Part shown: positions 8,853 to 18,126 of the stretch, piece after piece
Numbering within the stretch: the stretch's first letter is position 1
Layout of the letters: each line of letters begins with the position of its first letter
NCBI GenBank assembly: GCA_964598495.1
Contig: CAZRBY010000003.1
Span: forward strand, 62,001 to 126,000
From: Cacconaster sp964598495
Lineage (GTDB): Bacteria > Bacteroidota > Bacteroidia > Bacteroidales > UBA932
DNA length: 64,000 nt
Reading direction: 5' to 3'
Translations under genes and position numbers: made by a program
Notes under the pieces: model-generated
Seen by the model: the letters and a program-made list of their open reading frames with translations, nothing else
Database searches by the model: none
What the model was told of the DNA's origin: nothing

Positions 8853-10620
8853 GACAGCACTTGTTTTTCAGCCATATCGCCTCTTCATCTTTGAGATGGG
8901 GGGCGATTTTTTCATAAACTCGGCGGTGGTAATTGTTAAGCCATTCTACACATTCATCCCCTAATTGTTCGCGGTCAATACAAGAGGTGGCGATTGGAAC
9001 AAGAGTAAGAGTTTCAAATCTGTAGAATATGCCGAACTCATTCTCGGTAAAGGGTTCAACTGCAAGTACATTTTCAATGCGGATGCCATATTCTCCTTCG
9101 ATATAGAGCGCCGGCTCGTTAGACTGTACCATTCCGGGGAGTAGTGCCACCCCGCTGTCCCTGTCCATACGAATGTTCTGGGGCCCTTCATGTACACAGA
9201 GGTAGTGACCTATACCGTGGCCGGTGCCATGGAAAAAGAGTCTGCCGCGAGAGATCAGCGGTTGTCGTGCAAGAATATCGAGCTGATATCCGGTGGTTCC
9301 TTTGACAAAGGAGGCCATGGAAAGCCGTATCATACCCTTCAGCACCGCAGTATAGTCCGCAATTTGAATCGGCGTAAGCTCTGAGAGAGGTATCGTACGC
9401 GTAGTATCAGTGGTGCCGCAGGGATAGTGTGCTCCAGTGTCCATCAGGAGGAATCCACGAGCAGTGACAACTGCTGCCTCTTCATCAGAAGTGGCGCTAT
9501 AGTGCGGTGAGGCAGCGTTTGCATTAAAAGCTACTATCGGTTCAAAGCTCTCACCTCGATAATCCGGACTTGTCCGACGGTATGCAATGAGCTGCTGAGC
9601 TATGGAATATTCATTGAGGGTGCCACCAGCAATGTTATCTTCTATATACTTGAGTATTCTGCACCAGGCAATACCGTCGAGGAGATTTGCCTCGCAAAAA
9701 CCCTCCAGCTCAACTCGGTTTTTGATGCTCTTGCGATATGTGACCTCACCTTCGGCTCTGGATTCATAGCCAAAGTGCTTGGCATCGGCAAAAATGGATT
9801 CCAAACGCATGGAAGTAGATGTTGCCGGAGATAAAAAATGAATTGACTCATCTGAGGCCAACTCTTGGCACACTTCGTAGAATGAGGCATAAGGGAGAAT
9901 TTCTACCTGTTGTGATGCAAGATAAACGAGAGCTTCCTCTTCAAATGCCTCTTTACAGGCAAAGAGCAAAATCTTATCACTAAACACCAAAGCATAAGAA
10001 AGTGCAACCGGATTGTAGTCAATGTCGCTTCCACGAATATTGCAGAGCCACATTATATCGTCACATCGCGTCAGTATACGGCAAACTCGCATATTAGCCG
10101 GATCTCCGGAAAAGACCATTTCAAGTTTGGCTGCCACGGAAAGTCCTGAATGTGACTCTTTCTGTAGAATTACCGGTCCGAAACGCAGAGGAGCGCGTCC
10201 GGGAAGAATGTTATCAAAAGGATCTGCAATCCCCACTACCCGTGCTTTCAGGTTCTTGCGGTAAGATGCATACTCAGCAGCAGAAAAGAGCGCTCCGTCA
10301 ATCAGTATCGTACCACAGTCATCTGTGCGTGCATTCAGCCATGACATTATAGTCGGCACACCCTCAACCCCCATCTTCATAAGTTCGATGCCTGTGCCTT
10401 GAAGCTGGGCCTCAGCCTGGATAAAATATCGTGAATCGGTCCAGAGAGCCGCCTCCGAAAGTGTTATGACAAGAGTACCGGCAGAACCGTCAAATCCGCT
10501 CAAAATAGCACGTATGCAGAAATGTTGCTGCACATACTCCCCAAAATGGGGATCGTTGGAGGGAACGATGATAGCATCCGCTCTTTCGGCAGAAAGATAT
10601 GCACGTACTCTGTCCAGCAT
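8845..10620 (-). CDS. Aminopeptidase P family protein (Xaa-Pro aminopeptidase, M24B)
   Basis: The enzyme removes N-terminal residues that precede proline, using two metal ions. The 591-residue length matches the long three-domain form: two creatinase-like N-terminal domains (about residues 1-300) and the pita-bread M24 domain (about 305-530). Metal ligands are visible in LMDTGAHYPCGTTDTTRTI (two Asp), HGTGHGIGH (His), and the two Glu in NEPALYIEGEYGIRIEN. No signal peptide, so cytoplasmic. It lies 13 bases downstream of nagB. Its 3' end holds the terminator of the convergent LysM gene. Confidence 0.93.
   Translation of the reverse strand: MLDRVRAYLSAERADAIIVPSNDPHFGEYVQQHFCIRAILSGFDGSAGTLVITLSEAALWTDSRYFIQAEAQLQGTGIELMKMGVEGVPTIMSWLNARTDDCGTILIDGALFSAAEYASYRKNLKARVVGIADPFDNILPGRAPLRFGPVILQKESHSGLSVAAKLEMVFSGDPANMRVCRILTRCDDIMWLCNIRGSDIDYNPVALSYALVFSDKILLFACKEAFEEEALVYLASQQVEILPYASFYEVCQELASDESIHFLSPATSTSMRLESIFADAKHFGYESRAEGEVTYRKSIKNRVELEGFCEANLLDGIAWCRILKYIEDNIAGGTLNEYSIAQQLIAYRRTSPDYRGESFEPIVAFNANAASPHYSATSDEEAAVVTARGFLLMDTGAHYPCGTTDTTRTIPLSELTPIQIADYTAVLKGMIRLSMASFVKGTTGYQLDILARQPLISRGRLFFHGTGHGIGHYLCVHEGPQNIRMDRDSGVALLPGMVQSNEPALYIEGEYGIRIENVLAVEPFTENEFGIFYRFETLTLVPIATSCIDREQLGDECVEWLNNYHRRVYEKIAPHLKDEEAIWLKNKCCPI
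8876..8912 (+). terminator. Intrinsic terminator of the LysM gene, inside the opposing aminopeptidase gene
   Basis: ATCGCC (8876-8881) pairs with GGCGAT (8902-8907), enclosing a second stem CATCT/AGATG (8886-8890, 8894-8898), and a run of six T follows on the plus strand. It lies 24 bases past the LysM stop, within the last codons of the convergent gene. Confidence 0.6.
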
Positions 10621-10633
10621 AAGTTCTTTATTA

Positions 10634-11443
10634 TTAAAGAAGTGAAGCGGGATCGAGGTTGTATTTCTCGATATCCTTGAAATAGTTTACAGTTCCCACC
10701 TTGAGCTCCACCGTTGCGGCATCGTCGCATACAATGATCCCCTTGCGATGCATCTGGAGTATGGAAATGGTCCAGATATGGTTGACAGAACCCTCAACGG
10801 CGTGATATAGAGCCCTTGCCTTATTGTGTCCGTTCACGAGGATTAGCACCTCTTCGGAGTCCATAATTGTGCCTACGCCTACTGTTAGGGCTGTTTTGGG
10901 CACTTTGTTTATATCGTGATCAAAAAAGCGGGAGTTGGCTATGATGGTGTCGGTGGTAAGTGACTTGACACGGGTGCGTGAGGTAAGTGATGAACCCGGC
11001 TCGTTGAAAGCGATGTGACCGTCAGCGCCTATACCGCCCATAAAGAGTTTTATACCCCCGTAAGAGACAATTTTCTGCTCATATTCTTCACACTCCTTAT
11101 GTAGATCTTCTGCGTTTCCGTTTAGAATGTTGACATTCTGTTTGGGAATATCTATGTGAGAGAAGAAATTAGTCCACATAAATGTTCTGTAGCTCTCGGA
11201 ATGGTCTGCAGGGATGCCGATATATTCGTCCATGTTGAAGGTGACAACATTTTTGAATGACACCTTACCTGTATTATAAAGATGGATCAGTTCCTTATAA
11301 GTGCCCAGGGGAGTTGATCCGGTAGGGAGGCCGAGCACGAAAGGGCGCTCCGCTGTAGGTGCAAAGTCATTGATTTTCTTTGTAATGTAGGCGGCAGCCC
11401 ATTGTGACATCTTTCCGTAAGATTCTTGGATAATAAGTCTCAT
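10634..11443 (-). CDS. nagB: Glucosamine-6-phosphate deaminase
   Basis: NagB converts glucosamine 6-phosphate to fructose 6-phosphate and ammonia, feeding amino sugars into glycolysis. The 269-residue length is typical. Signature blocks are VLGLPTGSTPLGTYKELI, FNMDEYIG with the catalytic Asp, and GGIGADGHIAFNEPGSSL with the active-site His. It lies between recN (27 bases upstream) and the aminopeptidase gene (13 bases downstream), all leftward, but shares no obvious function with either. Confidence 0.96.
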   Translation of the reverse strand: MRLIIQESYGKMSQWAAAYITKKINDFAPTAERPFVLGLPTGSTPLGTYKELIHLYNTGKVSFKNVVTFNMDEYIGIPADHSESYRTFMWTNFFSHIDIPKQNVNILNGNAEDLHKECEEYEQKIVSYGGIKLFMGGIGADGHIAFNEPGSSLTSRTRVKSLTTDTIIANSRFFDHDINKVPKTALTVGVGTIMDSEEVLILVNGHNKARALYHAVEGSVNHIWTISILQMHRKGIIVCDDAATVELKVGTVNYFKDIEKYNLDPASLL

Positions 11444-11470
11444 GGTATTACATTTTTATATATTATTTTT

Positions 11471-13060
11471 TTATTCGGATTGCAGTAGGACGCGCGCATT
11501 TGCAAATGCCTCATCGGTGAGTTTTGAACCGCTCAACATGCGTGCGATTTCTCTGACACGTTCCTCTCCCTCAATAAATTTTATTTGGGTGCTCGGTTCG
11601 TCCCCCTCATCAAAAGTCTTATAGACCAGGTAGTGAGCAGAACCTTTGCTGGCCACCTGCGGTAAATGCGTGATGGCAAATATCTGCATTTTTCGTCCCA
11701 TATCCACTATCTTGCGCCCCATCTTGTCGGCAACGCTACCGGAAACTCCGGCATCTATTTCATCAAAAATCATTGTCGGCATCCCTATATATTGCGCCAT
11801 CAATCCCTTAATGACAAGCATTATCCTCGACAGTTCACCACCTGAAGCACACTTGGAAAGCTCCTTGGGCTCACCTCCATTGGCTGAAAAGAGAAAAACT
11901 GCTCCATCGCGCTCCACTTGTACTGAGAAAAGTGCGAACGGCATCTCCAAAGCCCTGACTGCGTCCTCTATCTCCTTTGAAAGTAAAGGAGCTGACTGGG
12001 AACGCTGATTGAAAATGGCCTCTGCACGAGCATCACAACTGCTTTTGAGTGCATCTCTACGCTTTTCAGCCGCCTCTTTCTCTATCGAAAGGTCAAGTGA
12101 TTTACCCAATTGCGCCCCGAGCGACTCTCTTAGGGATATCAACTCACCGATGCCACCCACGGCATGCTTGCGCATAAGGTCATAAAGGAGCGAAAGGCGT
12201 TCATCTACAATCTGTAAGCGCTGAGGAGAAGAGACAACGGAGCCTCCCTTGCTCATAATCTCGCTTTCTATGTCCTTAAGCTCAATCCTGGATGAGGAGA
12301 TACGCTCGACAAGCGGTCCGAACTCAGGAATAAAGGAAGAAAGCCTGGACAATAGTGACTCTATCTCCTTTAGACGAGAGGATATACTTCCCGCTTCTCC
12401 TTCGAAGAGCGATTCAATACGGGAAATGCTCTGCAATATTTCTTCACTGTTGGCCAACTGTGCTTGCTCTGCCTCGAGTTCTTCCAGCTCGCCTTCTACA
12501 AGAGCAGCCCCCTCCAACTGCGCAAATTGGTACTCCAGATAGTCGCTTGTGCGGGCTGCCTCAGCTATTTTCTGTTCAAGATCCGATATTTCGCGACAAA
12601 CATTCAAGTACTGCGCGTGCTCTGCCTCGTATTCGCTGACTTGGAGAGTCAACCCGGCAAAGTGGTCCAATATAGAAGTTTGAAATCCGGTCCGTGAGAG
12701 CAGCAGATGCTGATGCTGCGAGTGGATATCTACAAGAGATTCCGAAAGATTTTTAATCTGCTCCAGAGTGGCCGGCTCATCGTCGATGAATATGCGCGAA
12801 CGACCTCCCGGAGATATTACCCTTCTCAGGATGCATTCTTGACCCTCTTCAAGGGTAAAAATTGCTTCTACCACGCAATTGCGTGTACGGTCTTTAAGCG
12901 TGGAGATATCCGAGCGGCCTCCCAGCACCAGAGACAAAGCACCTAGTAGGATTGACTTTCCTGCGCCCGTCTCACCTGTAATGATGATAAGATTGTCCGG
13001 GAAAATGATATCCAAACAATCGATCAGGGCATAGTTCTGTATTGTCAATCTACTGAGCAT
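11471..13060 (-). CDS. recN: DNA repair protein RecN
   Basis: RecN is an SMC-like ATPase acting in double-strand-break repair. The 529-residue product has Walker A GETGAGKSILLGAL near residue 30, a long coiled coil in the middle (about 160-370), the ABC signature CASGGELSRIMLVIKGL, and Walker B TMIFDEIDAGVSG near residue 435. It starts 28 bases downstream of rpoZ, in the leftward group trxB-bamD-rpoZ-recN. Confidence 0.95.
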   Translation of the reverse strand: MLSRLTIQNYALIDCLDIIFPDNLIIITGETGAGKSILLGALSLVLGGRSDISTLKDRTRNCVVEAIFTLEEGQECILRRVISPGGRSRIFIDDEPATLEQIKNLSESLVDIHSQHQHLLLSRTGFQTSILDHFAGLTLQVSEYEAEHAQYLNVCREISDLEQKIAEAARTSDYLEYQFAQLEGAALVEGELEELEAEQAQLANSEEILQSISRIESLFEGEAGSISSRLKEIESLLSRLSSFIPEFGPLVERISSSRIELKDIESEIMSKGGSVVSSPQRLQIVDERLSLLYDLMRKHAVGGIGELISLRESLGAQLGKSLDLSIEKEAAEKRRDALKSSCDARAEAIFNQRSQSAPLLSKEIEDAVRALEMPFALFSVQVERDGAVFLFSANGGEPKELSKCASGGELSRIMLVIKGLMAQYIGMPTMIFDEIDAGVSGSVADKMGRKIVDMGRKMQIFAITHLPQVASKGSAHYLVYKTFDEGDEPSTQIKFIEGEERVREIARMLSGSKLTDEAFANARVLLQSE

Positions 13061-13088
13061 ACGGATACTCTATGCGTGGGCGGCAGTG

Positions 13089-13403
13089 TTATTCCTCCGC
13101 CTTACGGTAATAGATCTGGTTTTCCTCAAACTCGTTTATAGCAACGAGAGTGGGCTTGGGCTGAGCTTCGTAATACTTGGAGATTTCCGCCTGCTCTTTG
13201 TTTTCGAAGGTCTCTTCAAGGGCGTCTGCATCACTCTTGAACTGTGCGAGCTTTTCGCTGAGTTCCTTTTTGACTGAAGCAGCAATTTGGTTGGACCTGA
13301 TGGAAACAATCTTCACGGTTTCGTAGATGTTGCCTGTAGGCTCTGCGAGCTCGGAAAGATTTCGTGTTTCCGTGTTGTTGCTTATAGGTTTAGTGTTGCT
13401 CAT
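13089..13403 (-). CDS. rpoZ: DNA-directed RNA polymerase omega subunit (Bacteroidota Rpb6/RpoZ-like)
   Basis: The 104-residue product has the block NIYETVKIVSIRSNQIAASVK, which matches the Rpb6/omega core where the usual omega sequence is A..R..QI. The acidic C-terminal part and PTLVAINEFEENQIYY are typical of the Bacteroidota version. Omega helps to assemble and stabilise RNA polymerase. Its place between bamD and recN is common in Bacteroidales. The family call is good; the exact symbol follows the homologous position. Confidence 0.85.
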   Translation of the reverse strand: MSNTKPISNNTETRNLSELAEPTGNIYETVKIVSIRSNQIAASVKKELSEKLAQFKSDADALEETFENKEQAEISKYYEAQPKPTLVAINEFEENQIYYRKAEE

Positions 13404-13418
13404 TATATATTTATTGTT

Positions 13419-14243
13419 TTAATTATTTTCTTCGGGGGAATTCTTCTTGAGAATTGTTTGTACTTTGGCATAAAGTCCATCGAGTTCCTTGCGGTATTGC
13501 GACTCGGGATATTCGCTGATAACATTGAAATAGTCATCTACAAATGTAAGGTAACGCTCACGCTGTTTGTCTGGGATACTCATAGAGGCATACTTGTATG
13601 CCGACATTGCGGTATAGTAGAGCACTGCTTCGCGATAACGGTTGTCAGCATTCTCCTTGAGAACATTTTTCAACGCATGATGGGCTGCCAGATAGTCCTC
13701 CATATGGTAATAAAGATAGGCAGATTTGTATGACTTGAGCTCCAGACGGCCATTGAGCTCATCCGCCATCTCGTGACATCTGGCAACATACTCAGACTTG
13801 GGATTCTCAACCACGAATTCATGGATGGCACCGAGAGCCTTGTAGGTCGGGCGCTGGTCAAGTTCATAGCGGTAAGTGCCTTTGTACAGACAATCCAGTC
13901 GATAAAACTTGGCCTTCTCAGTGAAGGGACTGAGAGGATAAACGCTTATAAACTGGCTGAAATTACTCTCGGCAGTTGTAAAATCACCGTAGTAGTAGTT
14001 GCTCAGGCCCCAGTAATATTGTACAGTGTCATCCTGAGGGGTGCCATTTGTGGCAATGGTCAGCGCTTCGAAGAGTTCAGCTGCCTTTAGATATTTCTTG
14101 GCTTCAAACATTTCGAATGCCAGCGCATATTTTGCGGGGATATCATTTCCGTGAAGAACGGCGTCGTACTGCGACTTGCAAGCAGTAAGGCCGATAATGG
14201 AAAAAGAAATGAGAGCCAGAATAGGTCTGTACTTTTTTATCAT
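13419..14243 (-). CDS. bamD: Outer membrane protein assembly factor BamD (lipoprotein)
   Basis: BamD is the essential lipoprotein partner of BamA. I use the ATG at 14243, which gives a lipoprotein signal peptide with lipobox LTAC (SFSIIGLTAC) and 274 residues; longer in-frame starts would extend into trxB. TPR-like repeats fill most of the protein, including YYWGLSNYYYGDFTTAESNF and YHMEDYLAAHHALKNVL. The start lies four bases after the trxB stop, and rpoZ begins 15 bases downstream. Confidence 0.92.
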   Translation of the reverse strand: MIKKYRPILALISFSIIGLTACKSQYDAVLHGNDIPAKYALAFEMFEAKKYLKAAELFEALTIATNGTPQDDTVQYYWGLSNYYYGDFTTAESNFSQFISVYPLSPFTEKAKFYRLDCLYKGTYRYELDQRPTYKALGAIHEFVVENPKSEYVARCHEMADELNGRLELKSYKSAYLYYHMEDYLAAHHALKNVLKENADNRYREAVLYYTAMSAYKYASMSIPDKQRERYLTFVDDYFNVISEYPESQYRKELDGLYAKVQTILKKNSPEENN

Positions 14244-14247
14244 GTTG

Positions 14248-15180
14248 TTATTTGTTTTCCAAAAGAAACTTTTCAGCATCAAGGGCCGCCTTACAGCCAC
14301 TTGCTGCCGCAGTGATAGCCTGACGGTAATTAGGATCCTGCACATCTCCGGCAGCAAAAACGCCGGGGACATTGGTTTTGGATGAACGTCCGTCTGTGAC
14401 TATATAACCATTCTCATCGGTGTTAATCCGCTCTTTAAATATATCCGAATTGGGATGATGGCCTATAGCAAGGAAAAAACCGTCGATCGCCTTTTCATAC
14501 ACTACTCCGTCTTTTCGAATAAGGCGCATTCCGTTTACCCCCATATCATCTCCCAGCACCTCCTGCGTATTGCTGTTCCAGAGAACTTCTATGTTCTCAG
14601 TGGTAGCGATCCTTTCCTGCATGGCTTTTGAGGCTCTGAAAACATCTCTTCTCACAACCATGTAGACCTTTTTGCAAAGGGAAGCCAGGTAGAGAGCCTC
14701 TTCACAAGCTGTGTCTCCGCCTCCTACCACTGCAACTGTCTTACCACGATAGAAGAATCCGTCACAAGTTGCACAGGCAGAAACTCCCATTCCTCTGTAC
14801 TTACTCTCCGAAGGCAAACCGAGATATCTCGCAGTAGCACCTGTGGCTATAATCAAAGTCTCTGCCTCTAAAACCTTTTCATCATCTATGGTGACCTTAA
14901 AAGGCCTTTCAGACAAATCAGCCTCTGTTACCATACCATATCTAATATCAGTACCCAAACGCTCGGCCTGAGCACGCAGATCAGCCATCATCTGGTTACC
15001 AGAAACGCCTTGTGGATAACCGGGAAAATTTTCAACTTCAGTAGTAGTGGTAAGTTGTCCACCGGGCTGCATCCCCTCATATACTACGGGCTGCAAAGCT
15101 GCTCTGGATGCATAAATTGCAGCAGTAAACCCTGCGGGCCCACTACCTATAATAAGACATTTTATTCTTTCGTTATTCAT
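14248..15180 (-). CDS. trxB: Thioredoxin-disulfide reductase
   Basis: TrxB passes electrons from NADPH through FAD to thioredoxin. The 310-residue length is typical. Motifs are GSGPAGFTAAIYASRA for FAD, the redox pair in CATCDGFF near residue 137, GGGDTACEEALYLASL for NADPH, and GVFAAGDVQDPNYRQAITAA near the C-terminus. It is the first gene of a tight leftward group with bamD four bases downstream. Confidence 0.96.
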   Translation of the reverse strand: MNNERIKCLIIGSGPAGFTAAIYASRAALQPVVYEGMQPGGQLTTTTEVENFPGYPQGVSGNQMMADLRAQAERLGTDIRYGMVTEADLSERPFKVTIDDEKVLEAETLIIATGATARYLGLPSESKYRGMGVSACATCDGFFYRGKTVAVVGGGDTACEEALYLASLCKKVYMVVRRDVFRASKAMQERIATTENIEVLWNSNTQEVLGDDMGVNGMRLIRKDGVVYEKAIDGFFLAIGHHPNSDIFKERINTDENGYIVTDGRSSKTNVPGVFAAGDVQDPNYRQAITAAASGCKAALDAEKFLLENK

Positions 15181-15201
15181 AAAAACATTGTCCTAAACGG
15201 T

Positions 15202-16164
15202 TTAAACTGCAAAGTTACGATTTTTTCTTTTGGCAATCGCATCTTTGATGTAAAATTCCAACCTCAATTCCCATACCAATACCATTGACATAGCCCATCT
15301 TATCAGCAACATTATCCATCCTATTGCTCCCACTGCAGTAAGTAATATCAAATCCTCAAGATTGCTGTGCGCAATACAAATATGAGTGTTAATAAGCATT
15401 ACGTCACGGCGTTCCAGCTTGCCACGTGCAATTTCATCCAACATGGCCGCAGCACCATAAGCCAGGCCGATGATATTTGCAACTATCCAAAGGAAAGCCG
15501 TTCTAGGTGGCAATCCGAAAAAAATCATCAGCGGCTTCAGCAATTTCGAAATCATCTTCATCACACCGAATTCGGAAAGAAGTCGCTGGACAATGTTGAG
15601 GGCATAGATGATAACGGTTATCAATAGCACAAGTTTGAATGTAGCCCAAAGCCATTCGCGCAGAGTTAGCCAGAAGCTAAGCTGCTCCTGTGCAACGGCG
15701 GCTGTGACCACCTCCCCACTACCCGCAGGCAGTATGAGGTTGAGGAACCAACCGAGAAAGAGTGCGCTCAGAGTCCTGATAATCACCATCCTCGTCCCCG
15801 AAACACCGGTCTTTTTAAGTACCGCCGTCTCCAATATCATGGAGTGCGAACAAAGCACCATAGTACAGAGGATAGTCAGCTCGCGCGCATCCAGTGCAAG
15901 GGTACTCATCACCGCCATCGCAGAATAGACATTGATAAGGTATCCCGACAGATAGGCAAGTGCCGCCGATCCGGGCAGGCCGAAATGGCGGAAAATGGGA
16001 CTTACGGCATCGGAAATATAGGGCAGGATATTAAAGTACTTGAGCAGCATCATAGCAAAGGAGATGCCGACCGTAATCTTCAAAATCCAGATACAGGTCT
16101 TGGTAGTTGTGGGAAGCACCTCTTTAACACAAGAGATTATCCTCTGCTTGGTTTCAGGTTTCAT
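15202..16164 (-). CDS. Nucleoside-recognition (Gate) domain membrane protein
   Basis: I use the ATG at 16164 (MKPETKQRIISCVKEVL), giving 320 residues; the open frame extends further up into the SDR gene. The protein has about seven to eight hydrophobic segments and two Gate-like halves: VLPTTTKTCIWILKITVGIS with YISDAVSPIFRHFGLPGSAA in the first, and LLSEFGVMKMISKLLKPLMI with FGLPPRTAFLWIVANIIGL in the second. Gate domains occur in nucleoside transporters and spore-maturation-like proteins; the substrate here is unknown. The start overlaps the SDR stop by 11 bases, suggesting coupling. Confidence 0.78.
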   Translation of the reverse strand: MKPETKQRIISCVKEVLPTTTKTCIWILKITVGISFAMMLLKYFNILPYISDAVSPIFRHFGLPGSAALAYLSGYLINVYSAMAVMSTLALDARELTILCTMVLCSHSMILETAVLKKTGVSGTRMVIIRTLSALFLGWFLNLILPAGSGEVVTAAVAQEQLSFWLTLREWLWATFKLVLLITVIIYALNIVQRLLSEFGVMKMISKLLKPLMIFFGLPPRTAFLWIVANIIGLAYGAAAMLDEIARGKLERRDVMLINTHICIAHSNLEDLILLTAVGAIGWIMLLIRWAMSMVLVWELRLEFYIKDAIAKRKNRNFAV

Positions 16165-16984
16165 TTTTGAATTTGATCTTGCCGCCATATTTCTTGTAAA
16201 GGAAATATAGCAGGCGTTTTGGAACAATAGGTAGTATTGCCAGCGCTATCCAGTTAATAAGACCGGGCATTACATTGGCTCTTCCACGAAAGGTAGCCTT
16301 GAGGGCCTTCCTGGCAGCTTCTTCTGCGGATATCATAATGCCGAGACGGAATGCAAGCTTGCGCAGATCCTCCCGTAAGGGAAAAAGATTGGTTGAAACA
16401 GCACCGAAATAGGCAGTAGTCACCGAAACTCCGCTCCCCATCAATTCTATTCTCAGGGAACGCGAAAAGGATTTGATAAAACGCTTGGTAGCAGAATACA
16501 CGGAGAGCACGGGGTAAGGCATCCAGCTACAAAGGGAAGATACATTTAGCACGTAGCCGTATCTCCGTTCCTTCATCCCGGGAGCAAATAGGTGACATAG
16601 TTGCACTAACGTAAGATTGTGGAGTACCATTGCTCTGGAAATCTCATCCTGCGAATAGTCAAGAAAGTCCCCATAAGGCAAAACACCGGCATTATTGATC
16701 AAAATATCCACCCTACGCTCTCCAACTTTTTCCGCAATTAAGGTGACAGCGCCAATAGAGGCCAGATCCACTCCTATTGCAATCACATCGGGACGTCGAC
16801 CGGAAGGAATCACATCAAGAGACTCCAACTCTGTATGTACCTCATCGGCAAATTGCCGGTTTATGTCAATTACAATCAAATTATGCCCGAGAGCGTAAAG
16901 CTGTCGGGCATATTCTCTTCCCATACCTGACCATGTGCCGGTAATAAGGGCATAACCTTCTGTATCAGCGGCCTTTCTTTTCAT
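16154..16984 (-). CDS. Short-chain dehydrogenase/reductase (SDR family)
   Basis: The 276-residue product has a Rossmann fold with TGTWSGMGREYA (TGxxxGxG cofactor motif, residues 16-27), the structural NNAG motif, the catalytic Ser in VLNVSSLCSW and YSATK as the active-site YxxxK. It is NAD(P)-dependent; the substrate cannot be told. A hydrophobic C-terminal segment (NWIALAILPIVPKRLLYFLY) suggests membrane association, as in SDRs acting on lipids. It overlaps the downstream Gate-domain gene by 11 bases. Confidence 0.88.
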   Translation of the reverse strand: MKRKAADTEGYALITGTWSGMGREYARQLYALGHNLIVIDINRQFADEVHTELESLDVIPSGRRPDVIAIGVDLASIGAVTLIAEKVGERRVDILINNAGVLPYGDFLDYSQDEISRAMVLHNLTLVQLCHLFAPGMKERRYGYVLNVSSLCSWMPYPVLSVYSATKRFIKSFSRSLRIELMGSGVSVTTAYFGAVSTNLFPLREDLRKLAFRLGIMISAEEAARKALKATFRGRANVMPGLINWIALAILPIVPKRLLYFLYKKYGGKIKFKNET

Positions 16985-17005
16985 GACCGCAAAGGTAGAA
17001 AAAAA

Positions 17006-17581
17006 TTAGTAATTGGTCCTCTTTACTTCGAAATAGGCCTGAGCATGTTTACAAGCAGGGCACTCAGCGGGAGCCTTCTTTCCCTTGTACACAAATCCAC
17101 AATTACGGCACTGCCACTCAATCTCGCCATCCTTCTCAAACACCTTGCCTGCAACTACATTGGCTAATAGTTTCAGGTAGCGTTCCTCGTGCGCCTTTTC
17201 AGCAATTGCAATATTCCTGAATGTTGCGGCAATTTCGGGGAAACCTTCAGCCTCAGCAACCTTTGCAAACTCGGGATAAAGCATACTCCACTCCTCATTC
17301 TCACCCTCTGCTGCCGCCTTCAGGTTATCTGCAGTAGTGGATATGACACCGGCTGGGAATGAAGCTTTTACTTCCACCATACCCCCTTCAAGATATTTAA
17401 AAAAGGTCTCTGCGTGCTCCTTTTCCTGTTCTGCGGTCTCGGCGAAAACGGCTGCAATCTGCTCATAGCCCTCTTTCTTAGCCTTACTGGCAAAGAAAAC
17501 GTACCTATTGCGTGCCTGTGATTCACCCGCAAATGATTGGAGCAGGTTCTTTTCTGTCTTTGTTCCTTTTAATGATTTCAT
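17006..17581 (-). CDS. Rubrerythrin
   Basis: Rubrerythrin reduces hydrogen peroxide in anaerobes. The 191-residue product has an N-terminal ferritin-like four-helix domain with the diiron ligands spread over SFAGESQARNRY, AETAEQEKEHAETFF and NIAIAEKAHEERYLKLL, then a C-terminal rubredoxin domain with CRNCGF and CPACKH binding one iron. It lies 54 bases downstream of the PerR-like gene on the same strand, which fits peroxide-responsive control. The order ferritin-like then rubredoxin is the classical one. Confidence 0.95.
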   Translation of the reverse strand: MKSLKGTKTEKNLLQSFAGESQARNRYVFFASKAKKEGYEQIAAVFAETAEQEKEHAETFFKYLEGGMVEVKASFPAGVISTTADNLKAAAEGENEEWSMLYPEFAKVAEAEGFPEIAATFRNIAIAEKAHEERYLKLLANVVAGKVFEKDGEIEWQCRNCGFVYKGKKAPAECPACKHAQAYFEVKRTNY

Positions 17582-17635
17582 TTCGTTTTGTTTTAAAAAA
17601 GTTGATAATATTGATTGTATTGTTTAACAAAAATG

Positions 17636-18070
17636 TCATTTTGACCTGCTTGAACTGCGGTTTCGCCCCACAAGCTGTACATCTATGCGATGAAGGTCGA
17701 ATCCTCTTATTCTTTTGTTTCGAAAATGATCGTGGATTAGAAGCATAAGCTCCGGGTCATCATAATCCCTGTAACTATTAGTCTCCTCACAATAAAGATG
17801 GCAATGGTTGTAAGTGTTTACATCCATATACATCTTGTTGTTGGAACTCATGCGACGCTGGAGCAATCCTACCTGCACGAATGATTCCAGAACATTGTAA
17901 ACCGTGGCCACAGTCAGTGTCTCAAGCCCGGCGCTTGCATGCTGGAAGACCATATCTGCGGATGCATGTCCTAACTCTCTCATGGCAGAATACACGGCAA
18001 CGCGTTGCGGAGTGGACTTGAGCCCATATCTCCTTAGTATTTTTTTTATATCTACGGCGTTTTCTATCAT
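17636..18070 (-). CDS. Fur family transcriptional regulator, PerR-like
   Basis: The 144-residue product has the Fur winged helix (LKSTPQRVAVYSAMRELGHAS and TLTVATVYNVLESFVQVGLL) and a metal-site block MDVNTYNHCHLYC. The Asp in this block aligns with the Asp85 ligand of PerR, which is usually Glu in Fur. With rubrerythrin just downstream, peroxide sensing is the likely role. Only one Cys of the usual CxxC pair is present (YCEETNS) and the C-terminal CxxC is absent, so the four-Cys structural zinc site is missing. A 17-base palindrome 26 bases upstream is a probable operator for self-regulation. Confidence 0.88.
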   Translation of the reverse strand: MIENAVDIKKILRRYGLKSTPQRVAVYSAMRELGHASADMVFQHASAGLETLTVATVYNVLESFVQVGLLQRRMSSNNKMYMDVNTYNHCHLYCEETNSYRDYDDPELMLLIHDHFRNKRIRGFDLHRIDVQLVGRNRSSSRSK

Positions 18071-18095
18071 ATCAGTTGGGTTTTGGGCGGTGAAG

Positions 18096-18112
18096 TTAAT
18101 TATAATAATTAA
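18096..18112. promoter_or_regulatory. Candidate PerR/Fur operator (8-1-8 palindrome)
   Basis: TTAATTATAATAATTAA is a perfect 8-1-8 inverted repeat. It resembles the known PerR box (TTATAATnATTATAA) in architecture and AT content. It lies 26 bases upstream of the PerR-like gene and 78 bases upstream of the divergent GDPD gene, so it could serve both. Confidence 0.5.
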
Positions 18113-18126
18113 AAATCACAAACTAT

